From: an uncultured Saprospiraceae bacterium
GTDB taxonomy: Bacteria > Bacteroidota > Bacteroidia > Chitinophagales > Saprospiraceae
Assembly: GCA_937930625.1 (NCBI GenBank)
Contig: CALHBW010000282.1
Span: 1-33,757, forward strand
Length of the DNA stretch: 33,757 nucleotides
Direction: 5' to 3'
Part shown: positions 17,497-24,547 of the stretch, in pieces
Layout of the letters: each line of letters starts with the position of its first letter
Numbering within the stretch: the first letter of the stretch is position 1
Made by a program: the position numbers and the translations under genes
Notes under the pieces: model-generated
The model's database searches: none
The model's input: only the letters and a program-made list of their open reading frames with translations
Told to the model about the DNA's origin: nothing

Positions 17497-17553
17497 ATAA
17501 ACCATGTTATTGTAGCTATTATGTCAAATATTTTTAATTTTATATTTAACCAA

Positions 17554-17878
17554 TGCAGTCACAACAAAATACAACATTCCACTCCGCCCACAAAAACCAC
17601 TTCGCAAACTCTTCCCGGACTTAGAAGCCCTCTATATGCCTGATGAGGCATTAGAAGAACTCGCGAATGGCATGAAAGAATACAAACGTCAGGCGACAAA
17701 GAATGACAGCAAAGTCATCAGCAATGGCATCAGTATATTCAGTCAATTTTTGGCGCATGACATCACCTTTGAAAGCAGTTCCGCTCAAGGGGCAGTTCAA
17801 TCAGGCAAGTCGTTTTCAAAACGCTACGAAGCAGACGGCAAAGTATGGCACGACCTCCAACGCAATACACTACTATGA
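17554..17878 (+). pseudogene. Remnant of a haem-peroxidase-like gene
   Basis: The frame read through 17570-17770 gives KPLRKLFPDLEALYMPDEAL and then ISIFSQFLAHDITFE. This resembles the start of bacterial animal-type haem peroxidases, where FLGQFIDHDITFD carries the distal His and Ca-binding Asp. The only ATG in this frame (17636) is inside the matching part. The upstream ATG at 17554 is in a different frame and stops at 17623-17625, so a frameshift is likely. The frame ends at 17876-17878 after barely 100 codons, against several hundred in the family, with no further peroxidase-like sequence. Base composition is again like the structural genes. It is best read as a decayed gene or the scar of a cargo swap, with the following start codon overlapping its end. 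The family assignment rests on two short motifs. Confidence 0.45.
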
Positions 17879-19713
17879 AAAAAGCACGCTACAAAAGAAA
17901 TAAACCCACACACGGCAACGAAGAAAAGCAAGCAAAACCTTTCTTCGCCAAAGCCAATGATACTGCTGTGCAGGCTAAAGCCGAACAACCTTTCTTCCAG
18001 GCAAAATTAGCCATTGGACGTCCCGGTGACAAGTACGAAAAAGAAGCCGACAACGTAGCCGACGCCGTAGTAAATAACAGCGGAAGTGCAGCACCCGCCA
18101 TACAGCAAAAAGAAATCAGCAGCATACAACGTTCTACTTTGGCTTCGCCCGAAAAAGACGAAAAACTCTCTACTGCCGAGCAGAGAGTGGAAGAAGATAA
18201 AATGATACAAAGCAAGGAAGAAGAGGAGATGCCCTTGCAGAAAATGGAGGAAGAAGAACCAATACAAGCAAAAGAAGAAGAGGAAATGCCCGTGCAGAAA
18301 ATGGAGGAAGAAGAACCAGTACAAGCAAAAGAAGAAGAGGAGCCTGATGTACAAACCAAAGCAGCCAACACCCCGAATACAGTAAGAACGAATCTCAGTC
18401 AGAAAATCAATCAAAAAAGCGGACGAGGCAAACCCTTAGCAGGCAAAACTCGCACGGAGATGGAATCTGCTATTGGAGCAGATTTCAGCGATGTCAATAT
18501 TCATACTGATAGCGATGCTCAGGATATGAATAAAGAGCTACACGCACAGGCGTTCACGCATGGAAAAGATGTATATTTCAATTCGGGCAAATATAATCCT
18601 GAAACCACAGAAGGAAAGCGATTACTGGCGCATGAATTGACGCATGTAATTCAACAGAAAGGAGGAAAAATTGACAATATTCAAAGACTTAGTGCAGATG
18701 ATGTAACCGGCGAAATGATCGGGAGAACTTTTCAATTAGTAGAAGACTTAGGTGGAATAAAGAAAGGGACGAAAATCGTTATTTTGGACTGGGAGGACAA
18801 TAAATCTCAAGCCTACGGATATTATATCAATGATAAGGGTAGCAAGATTAAAACAATGATCAATAAACATATTTTAGAACCTGTGTACAACAAAGAAGGA
18901 GGGGTAAGTAAATATGAAGTTGGTCTTGGAGGTCAGAAAAGTGCAGTCAAAAAATCACAGCAAAAAATTGACGATTGGAAAGCGAAAGAAGGTGAATACA
19001 AAAAAAATAAGCAGTTGTGGAAGGATGAACTAACAAGATTAGAGAGCTTACATGTGAAGCGAGAAAAATTAATGAGCCAGATGCTTGTGAGAGAAACCAT
19101 GTATAACAGATTTGATGCAGACATAAAAACGTGGGTAGATTTTTATAACAAAAAATACGCCCCCAAAACAAAGTTGAGCTATAACATCGTCAAATCCATT
19201 CTATTTCAGGAAACCCGGATGGGCACAAGTGGCGAGCATCTGGAAAAACCTCCTTACGACTACGCTTCAGGTAAAAAACATCCTATCAGAAGTCGCTTCA
19301 ACTTAGGGCAGGTCATTGATTCTTATGGACCACAACAATATTTGATGATTAAAGAGATGGCACCTGCTATTTATAAAAAATATGGTTTTGATAAATTTGA
19401 AAAAGGAGCGAAATGGAAAGGAATGACTAATGAAGAATGGGCAGATGAAGGTATTCTGACAGCAGCTAAAGAATTTTCAAAATTAAAGGACAAAGGTGAA
19501 AATTTGATGGGCAATAAAGGCGATTTATTCTTTGATTATGGTTTTTGGATCAGGGCTACGGTCAGATGGTTGTTTGAAAAATATTTTATAACCAAAAACT
19601 GGGAAGAAGCTGTCAGAGCCTACAACGGAAGTGGAAAACGCGCCGAAAATTATAAAAAAGCAGTGACGACCAGAGCAAATAACCAAGGAACGATAAATGT
19701 AGGCAACAAGTAA
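17875..19713 (+). CDS. DUF4157 eCIS cargo with predicted lysozyme/lytic-transglycosylase tip
   Basis: A 612-aa modular effector. The leader (1-195) repeats the design of the first cargo: PFF motifs, LAIGRPGDKYEKEADNVADA, then a Glu-rich repeat. DUF4157 covers about 200-268 with GADFSDVNIHTD, AFTHGKDVYF and HELTH at 253-257. A linker and coiled-coil region follows (about 275-425). The C-terminal part (about 435-600) has the layout of the lysozyme-like superfamily: IVKSILFQETRMG with candidate catalytic Glu446, SYGPQQYL near 484, and EEAVRAYNGSGKRAENYKKA near 583, equivalent to the AYNxG-Y motif of SLT-type enzymes. It would cut the peptidoglycan glycan backbone if delivered to a bacterial periplasm. 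The ATG at 17875 is chosen because MKK plus a basic stretch mirrors the other cargo start; an upstream in-frame ATG at 17845 adds ten unmotivated residues. A lipoprotein gene follows after 5 bases. Confidence 0.75.
   Translation: MKKARYKRNKPTHGNEEKQAKPFFAKANDTAVQAKAEQPFFQAKLAIGRPGDKYEKEADNVADAVVNNSGSAAPAIQQKEISSIQRSTLASPEKDEKLSTAEQRVEEDKMIQSKEEEEMPLQKMEEEEPIQAKEEEEMPVQKMEEEEPVQAKEEEEPDVQTKAANTPNTVRTNLSQKINQKSGRGKPLAGKTRTEMESAIGADFSDVNIHTDSDAQDMNKELHAQAFTHGKDVYFNSGKYNPETTEGKRLLAHELTHVIQQKGGKIDNIQRLSADDVTGEMIGRTFQLVEDLGGIKKGTKIVILDWEDNKSQAYGYYINDKGSKIKTMINKHILEPVYNKEGGVSKYEVGLGGQKSAVKKSQQKIDDWKAKEGEYKKNKQLWKDELTRLESLHVKREKLMSQMLVRETMYNRFDADIKTWVDFYNKKYAPKTKLSYNIVKSILFQETRMGTSGEHLEKPPYDYASGKKHPIRSRFNLGQVIDSYGPQQYLMIKEMAPAIYKKYGFDKFEKGAKWKGMTNEEWADEGILTAAKEFSKLKDKGENLMGNKGDLFFDYGFWIRATVRWLFEKYFITKNWEEAVRAYNGSGKRAENYKKAVTTRANNQGTINVGNK
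18229..18342 (+). repeat. Two in-frame 57-bp repeats in cargo leader
   Basis: Units 18229-18285 and 18286-18342 are tandem and near-identical, each encoding MP-x-QKMEEEEP-x-QAKEEEE (19 residues). A partial unit precedes them. They form an acidic spacer between the leader and the DUF4157 domain, and could change copy number without frame loss. Confidence 0.85.
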
Positions 19714-19718
19714 AAGCT

Positions 19719-20156
19719 ATGTTAAAAAAAATGATTTTTGCTTTATCAGTAATACTTATTGCTGCTTGTGTAAATACCAAATCCGTAGAAGATGAACCTT
19801 CTTGGCGTTTCAGTTATGACTTCGACAAAGATGAAAAAAAGGATAGCATTAACTACACCGACACCGGCGGAGCGCATTGCTGTTATCGATTAAAAGTCAA
19901 TCTAAGCTCATTACAGGAAGAAATTGAAATCCCGTACTTGATAGAAGGAGGATATATGATTTTTGATTTAAGTAAACCAGATAATTTTAATATTTATGAC
20001 GCAGATGAAGACGGCCTCCCGGAAATATATTTTAAAGGAGAATACGTTGGAGCCGAAACAGAAAATTCCGGGGAGATAGAGCAAATTTATGTGGATTTTG
20101 AAAAAAGAGAAAAATATTACAATTTTGTAAAATATAAAAATTTGAAAGAAGAATAA
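19719..20156 (+). CDS. Small lipoprotein, candidate immunity to wall-degrading cargo
   Basis: A 145-aa protein with a short basic start, hydrophobic h-region and lipobox IAAC with Cys17, so it should be exported and lipid-anchored, facing the periplasm. The mature part has FDKDEKKDSINYTD, a striking GAHCCYRLKVNLSS segment and YDADEDGLPEIYF, which look like beta-strands with acidic, possibly calcium-binding turns. I do not recognise a named family with certainty. It starts 5 bases after the wall-degrading cargo gene and ends 3 bases before the ATPase gene, so it is inside the operon. A periplasmic lipoprotein next to a predicted peptidoglycan hydrolase fits the immunity pattern known from type VI secretion loci. 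That function is inferred, not seen. Confidence 0.65.
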   Translation: MLKKMIFALSVILIAACVNTKSVEDEPSWRFSYDFDKDEKKDSINYTDTGGAHCCYRLKVNLSSLQEEIEIPYLIEGGYMIFDLSKPDNFNIYDADEDGLPEIYFKGEYVGAETENSGEIEQIYVDFEKREKYYNFVKYKNLKEE

Positions 20157-20159
20157 GGA

Positions 20160-21491
20160 ATGACACCAAATCAAACCAATCTTAATAACATCACCAATGA
20201 CCTTTCCACCATTCTAAAAGAAAGGCTAAACACCTATTTCCAACCTGAAAATAACCCCGTGACACAAAGCAGTTTTACCCCAAACGGACAATTGAAAAGC
20301 TACGCAAAACTATTCAACCAACAAAGCGTATCCAAAGAAGAATACACCCTCACTTTAATGGCATTAGTCGCACATGTCCAGCCCCATTTTTTCGATACAA
20401 TCATTCAAGAATTTATGCCCAATGGCGGCGATTTTCCGCAATTTGGTGGTGTACGGGGCAAGAATTTCAGAGGCTTTATACCAACCGGAGAAACAGCTTT
20501 ATTCGTATTGGCAGGAGAAGATTTGGAGAAACGAACAACTATACAAGAACTCTTTAGTCCCGACCACTTTTTCAATAAAAAACGCATCCTCTGGCTCGAA
20601 GATACACCGCCCGGCGAACCACGCATGAGCGGAAAAATCATCCTCTCTCCCGAATACATAGAACTGCTGACAACCGGAAAAGTCAGCCGCCCGCGCTTTA
20701 GCCTCAACTTCCCTGCTCAACTTCTTGAAACACAAATGGAATGGGATGACCTCATATTATCAGAAGACACTTTTCAGCAAATCCGCGAACTGGAAATCTG
20801 GCTCAAACACGGAAATACCTTGATGAACGATTGGGGTATGGGGCGCAAACTCAAACCCGGCTATCGTGTTCTGTTTCACGGTCCGCCCGGCACGGGGAAA
20901 ACGCTGACCGCCTCGTTATTAGGCAAATATACCGGACGCGATGTGTTCAGAATCGACCTGTCTATGGTCGTATCCAAGTTCATTGGAGAAACTGAAAAAA
21001 ACTTAGCGAATCTGTTTGCGAAAGCAGAAAATAAAGATTGGATATTATTCTTCGATGAAGCAGATGCACTGTTTGGCAAACGAACTTCAGTCAAAGATGC
21101 CCATGATAAATATGCCAATCAGGAAGTTTCTTATTTATTACAAAGAGTGGAATCCTATAATGGCTTGGTCATTTTGGCGACTAATTTTAAAAGCAATATT
21201 GACGAAGCCTTCACCCGTCGCTTCCAGTCTTTTATTGCTTTTCAACTTCCCCGCCCCGTAGAGCGATTAAAAATCTGGGAAAAAGCCTTTCCTACACAGA
21301 TACAATTGGCAGATGATGTGCAATTAAGCTCAGTTGCACAAAGCTACGAAGTCTCCGGTGCACAAATTATGAACGTTGTACAATTCTGCTGCCTTCGTGC
21401 TTTGGAAAATAATTCAAATACTATCTCCTTTAAAGAAATCAGAGACGGTATCCAAAAAGAATTTAATAAAGAAGGGCGTATTTTACGTTGA
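20160..21491 (+). CDS. AAA+ ATPase of the eCIS cluster (Afp15-like)
   Basis: A 443-aa protein with a classical AAA+ module in the C-terminal half: Walker A GPPGTGKT at 241-248, Walker B ILFFDEAD at 295-302, a sensor-1 region LVILATNFKSNIDEAF, and an arginine-finger-like FTRRFQ. The N-terminal half (1-200) is a family-specific domain with SRPRFSLNFPAQLLETQMEW. One AAA+ ATPase of this kind closes most eCIS clusters (Afp15/Pvc15). It is thought to help assembly or cargo loading, acting in the producer's cytoplasm. It starts 3 bases after the lipoprotein stop and is the last gene of the operon. The stop lies at the base of a long inverted repeat. Confidence 0.9.
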   Translation: MTPNQTNLNNITNDLSTILKERLNTYFQPENNPVTQSSFTPNGQLKSYAKLFNQQSVSKEEYTLTLMALVAHVQPHFFDTIIQEFMPNGGDFPQFGGVRGKNFRGFIPTGETALFVLAGEDLEKRTTIQELFSPDHFFNKKRILWLEDTPPGEPRMSGKIILSPEYIELLTTGKVSRPRFSLNFPAQLLETQMEWDDLILSEDTFQQIRELEIWLKHGNTLMNDWGMGRKLKPGYRVLFHGPPGTGKTLTASLLGKYTGRDVFRIDLSMVVSKFIGETEKNLANLFAKAENKDWILFFDEADALFGKRTSVKDAHDKYANQEVSYLLQRVESYNGLVILATNFKSNIDEAFTRRFQSFIAFQLPRPVERLKIWEKAFPTQIQLADDVQLSSVAQSYEVSGAQIMNVVQFCCLRALENNSNTISFKEIRDGIQKEFNKEGRILR

Positions 21492-22045
21492 ATTAAGTTG
21501 ACGTTAGTAATTAGTTGATTAGTTAATTGGTTATTAGTTAGTTATGCTATATCTGTACTGCAAAAGCCCCTACTTTTATGAAGAGAGTATTTTGTGAATA
21601 AAAACAAATCCTAAAATAATGTTAATTAAAAAGAGTGTGACACACATAAGTGGATTCATAATATTAGGCGCATAGCGTCGGCACACTTTGTAACCGACGA
21701 TTAGCCCCACAACTTCCTAAGCCGCATAGCGGCGGCACTATTAAAATCGGCGTATTAAGGGGGACGACGCTACGCGCCTTTTTCGGTTAGTGAGACATTC
21801 TGTGTTACAAATAGTATCGACGCTATGCGCCTACAAAGTACATTGTTATATTAAACTTCCACCAATGTGTGTCACACTCAATTAAAAATGATTGGTTTTC
21901 ACAAAAAAAAAGAGATAAAATATTATTTCATGTAAAAACGTATTTATTTTTACTCACAAAACAAGCCACCTTTTGCAAGGTTGAGCATCAATAACACCTT
22001 GACTAACAACTAATTAACCAATCAACTAATCACGTCAATTTAATT
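21490..22045. repeat. Four-layer nested inverted repeat after the eCIS operon
   Basis: The outer arms are 21490-21545 and 22001-22043, sharing TTAGTTGATTNGTTAATT-like sequence and GTTGACGT / ACGTCAAT. Inside them, GAGTGTGACACACAT at about 21633-21647 pairs with ATGTGTGTCACACTC at about 21865-21879. Inside those, AGGCGCATAGCGTCG (21666-21680) pairs with CGACGCTATGCGCCT (21817-21831), 15 of 15 bases. The centre holds smaller GC-rich stems such as GCCGCATAGCGGC (21721-21733). The structure resembles repeats stacked inside one another. No open reading frame of note is present. It may end transcription of the eCIS operon. Confidence 0.75.
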
Positions 22046-22252
22046 TGGGGTTATTAATGACAATGTCTTCGCCAAATTGATAATTAATTAAAAATAATAC
22101 TTTGTATTTTATTTGTTATTAATGATTTATAAAAATAAAAAACAATAAACTATTTTCTATGAATTTGCAATTATTCATTTGGCGAACACATTAATATAAC
22201 ACTTCCGGAAAATACGCAGAAGAACCTCACTAATTACTAACCCCAATTTAAT
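22040..22252. repeat. MITE-like inverted repeat of about 213 bp
   Basis: Terminal arms at 22040-22057 and 22235-22252 match at 16 of 18 bases (TTAATTTGGGGTTATTAA against the complement of TTACTAACCCCAATTTAA). A second pair inside, TCTTCGCCAAATTGATAATT at 22066-22085 and AATTATTCATTTGGCGAACA at 22169-22188, is also complementary with few mismatches. The middle is AT-rich and non-coding. The right terminal sequence is the one repeated at 153-176. Confidence 0.65.
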
Positions 22253-22263
22253 ACGGGAGTAAA

Positions 22264-22651
22264 CTAAGTACATTGTAAATTAAATAAGTTGATTTTTTTT
22301 GAAATGTAAAATGTAAAATAATAAATGTAAAATGTAAAAGTTGTAGGACGCGAGGCTAACGTATTTCTTGGCTACCCGTCTAAGTTTGCTTTCGGGATAC
22401 TACTCGTCTGACGAAGGTTTTGTAAAATGTAGTGATTTGTCTCATAAAATATTCGTACTGAATAAAGGGATTCGTCTGACGAGTCTTCATTTAGGCAAAG
22501 TTAGACGGATAGCCTATTTCTTTCGTATTTAATTGATTTTAAAGTTATTAAAAATAATAATAAAAACACTTTGTACACGTACTGCAAGCACTTTTATATT
22601 TTACATTTATTATTTTACATTTTACATTTATTTAATTTACAATATACTTAG
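22264..22651. repeat. Long inverted repeat (ATGTAAA family) split by a MITE-like insertion
   Basis: Outer ends 22264-22287 and 22628-22651 are complementary at 23 of 24 bases (CTAAGTACATTGTAAATTAA and complement). Next to them are 38-base arms built of AATGTAAAATGTAAAATA units, 22303-22340 and 22591-22628, complementary at 37 of 38. The left 38-base arm is identical to 32130-32167 near actB, so this is a dispersed repeat family. The centre of the palindrome is occupied by the element at 22370-22514. Confidence 0.75.
22370..22514 (+). mobile_element. MITE-like element with 20-bp TIRs and 8-bp target duplication
   Basis: A 145-bp element begins GGCTACCCGTCTAAGTTTGC (22370-22389) and ends GCAAAGTTAGACGGATAGCC (22495-22514), 18 of 20 complementary. 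It is flanked by a perfect 8-bp direct repeat TATTTCTT (22362-22369 and 22515-22522). Inside are paired palindromic cores ACTCGTCTGACGAA and TTCGTCTGACGAGT. It has no transposase, so any movement would be in trans. GGC-type ends and 8-bp duplications are known for IS1595-like elements, which is a guess at the parent. A second copy lies at 1-152. Confidence 0.8.
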
Positions 22652-22871
22652 TTCTACATTAAGACTCTAAAAGAACTTGATTATCAGTTATTTGTGTATG
22701 TTTTAGTTGATTTTATTTAAATGAAAAATAAATACATTTAATTAATTTAAATTTAAAATACACACTGCACGAATTAGTTAGTTTTGCAGTCGTTTTATTA
22801 TTAAAATGAACATTTAAATCGCGCTGATATAACTCTCTGAAAGTCAATAAATCAAGAGTCTTAATGTAGAA
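22652..22871. mobile_element. 220-bp MITE-like element with 17-bp perfect TIRs
   Basis: TTCTACATTAAGACTCT (22652-22668) and AGAGTCTTAATGTAGAA (22855-22871) are perfect inverted copies. Both ends are flanked by TTAG (22648-22651 and 22872-22875), a candidate 4-bp target duplication of the YTAR type used by some IS5-group elements. The interior is AT-rich and has no coding capacity. It abuts the preceding ATGTAAA-family palindrome exactly. Confidence 0.65.
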
Positions 22872-23031
22872 TTAGTGAATTAAAACAATACGATGTTATA
22901 TAAAATATGAACGAACTTCACGCTTTTTTTCTTACCTTGAACCCGTTTGGCAACAACGAAATATCAAGCTGAAGGTGACTTTAGATAAACAATGGTTGCC
23001 TAATTCAAAATCACTTTTTCTAACTTAGTGT

Positions 23032-24132
23032 ATGGAGAATATTAATTCTTTGGCAGTGCTCAAACGAGCAATTGATAGCTCTATTACGGGAGTGGTTATT
23101 GCCGATAATACTTTGCCCGATATGCCGCTTACCTATGTCAATCCGGCTTTCGAGACCTTGACGGGCTATTCGGCAGAGTTTAGTGTAGGTAGGAATTGTC
23201 GTTTTTTGCAAGGTCCGGATACGGATAAAAGTCAAGTTGATAAGCTAAAAGCAGCCATCAATACAGGCAAAGCATGTAAGGTTATTTTGCTGAACTATAA
23301 AAAAGATGGTACAAAGTTTTGGAATGAATTGAGCATCTCACCTATTGAGGAAAGCGGTAAAGTTGTTGGTTTTGTGGGGGTTCAAGATGACATTACGGCA
23401 CGATTGGAGGTAGAACAGGCATTGGTAAAAGCAAAACAAGATGCGGAAGCTGCGAATAATTCAAAGGCTGATTTTCTGTACGTAATCAACCATGAATTGA
23501 GGACACCACTTACTGTAATGTTGGGCAATATTCCGCTGCTGACTGACCCGAATGACTTGCCTGATGCTGAGGAAATCGCTGAAATTGCTGTGGATATTGA
23601 AGAGGCTGGTCAGCATTTACTCAAGCTTATCAATGAATTATTGGATCTTTCGAAGATAGAAGCCGGGAAATTGACATTGGTCGTCCAACCCATTTCAATT
23701 TCCAACTGCATCCGCGAAACATTAAGTTTAGTACAATCTCTAATTACCAAAAAGGAGCTGGAACTGGTGCAAGAAATCGAAGATTTCAGTTTTATGGGAG
23801 ATCCGATTCGAATGAAGCAAATCATTATTAATTTGATTGGTAATGCTGTGAAATTTACGAAAACGGGACGTATCACGATAATTACACAAGTTGTTGGAAA
23901 CCAAGGGAAAATGACGATAAGAGATACAGGGTGTGGTATTGAGCCTGAATATCTCAAGAAAATATTTGAAGTATTCAAACAAGCCGATAGCTCATCTTCT
24001 CGCTCTGCAAGTGGCTCAGGATTGGGCTTGGCAATTTCTAAAAAACTCATCGAATTGCACGGTGGCAATATTAGTGTGGAAAGTGAGTACGGAGTTGGAA
24101 GTGATTTTCACATTACCGTTCCTCTATTATAA
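23032..24132 (+). CDS. LOV-domain histidine kinase (blue-light sensor)
   Basis: A 366-aa soluble sensor kinase with no membrane segment. Residues about 8-125 form a PAS domain of LOV type: GRNCRFLQG with photo-active Cys56, then KDGTKFWNELSISPI and VGVQDDIT, including the Gln that contacts flavin. These residues are those required to bind FMN and form the light-driven cysteine adduct. A short coiled linker leads to a HisKA/HATPase pair: H-box NHELRTPL with His154, N-box NLIGNAVKFT, G1 DTGCGI and G2 GSGLGLAI. It should autophosphorylate in a blue-light-dependent way and pass phosphate to the response regulator whose gene starts 5 bases downstream. The upstream 160 bases after the repeat pile-up probably hold its promoter, although no clear motif was found. 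Confidence 0.9.
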   Translation: MENINSLAVLKRAIDSSITGVVIADNTLPDMPLTYVNPAFETLTGYSAEFSVGRNCRFLQGPDTDKSQVDKLKAAINTGKACKVILLNYKKDGTKFWNELSISPIEESGKVVGFVGVQDDITARLEVEQALVKAKQDAEAANNSKADFLYVINHELRTPLTVMLGNIPLLTDPNDLPDAEEIAEIAVDIEEAGQHLLKLINELLDLSKIEAGKLTLVVQPISISNCIRETLSLVQSLITKKELELVQEIEDFSFMGDPIRMKQIIINLIGNAVKFTKTGRITIITQVVGNQGKMTIRDTGCGIEPEYLKKIFEVFKQADSSSSRSASGSGLGLAISKKLIELHGGNISVESEYGVGSDFHITVPLL

Positions 24133-24137
24133 AATTT

Positions 24138-24512
24138 ATGGAAAATAAAACAATCCTCATTGTAGATGATGATGAGCGAATCGTCAGAATGTTTAGACGG
24201 CGATTAAAAAAAAATGGATTGGTCATACACACCGCCGAAAATGGTAAATTGGGACTGGAAATGGCTACTGAATCGCAACCTGATATGATATTGATGGACA
24301 TTCGAATGCCCGTGATGGATGGCTATGAAATGGTCAAAACTTTACGAGCCCAAGGCTACCAAAAACTCATTATAGCCTGCACTGCTTCTGTACGTGCCCA
24401 AGATTCAGAAAGAACAATAGTAGCGGGGTGCGATTACTTTTTGCCCAAACCCGTAGGAACTGATTTTGAGGATATTATCCAAAAATTGCTCAAAGAGTAC
24501 GAAACGCCATAA
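24138..24512 (+). CDS. Single-domain response regulator (CheY-like)
   Basis: A 124-aa receiver domain with no output domain. Acidic residues at 10-12 (VDDDE), phospho-acceptor Asp54 (MDIRMP), Thr82 and Lys104 (PKP) are all present. It lies 5 bases after the LOV kinase gene and 35 bases before a receiver-kinase gene. It is therefore most likely a phosphate shuttle or sink between the two kinases rather than a DNA-binding regulator. Confidence 0.9.
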   Translation: MENKTILIVDDDERIVRMFRRRLKKNGLVIHTAENGKLGLEMATESQPDMILMDIRMPVMDGYEMVKTLRAQGYQKLIIACTASVRAQDSERTIVAGCDYFLPKPVGTDFEDIIQKLLKEYETP

Positions 24513-24547
24513 TTACTCCGTTTATTCACCATGTAAAACTCAATGAA

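Noticed and set aside
1..22514. The paired elements as att sites of an integrated eCIS island
   Set aside because: They have terminal inverted repeats and, in the right copy, a target duplication, which fits a small transposable element. No integrase or tRNA gene is present.
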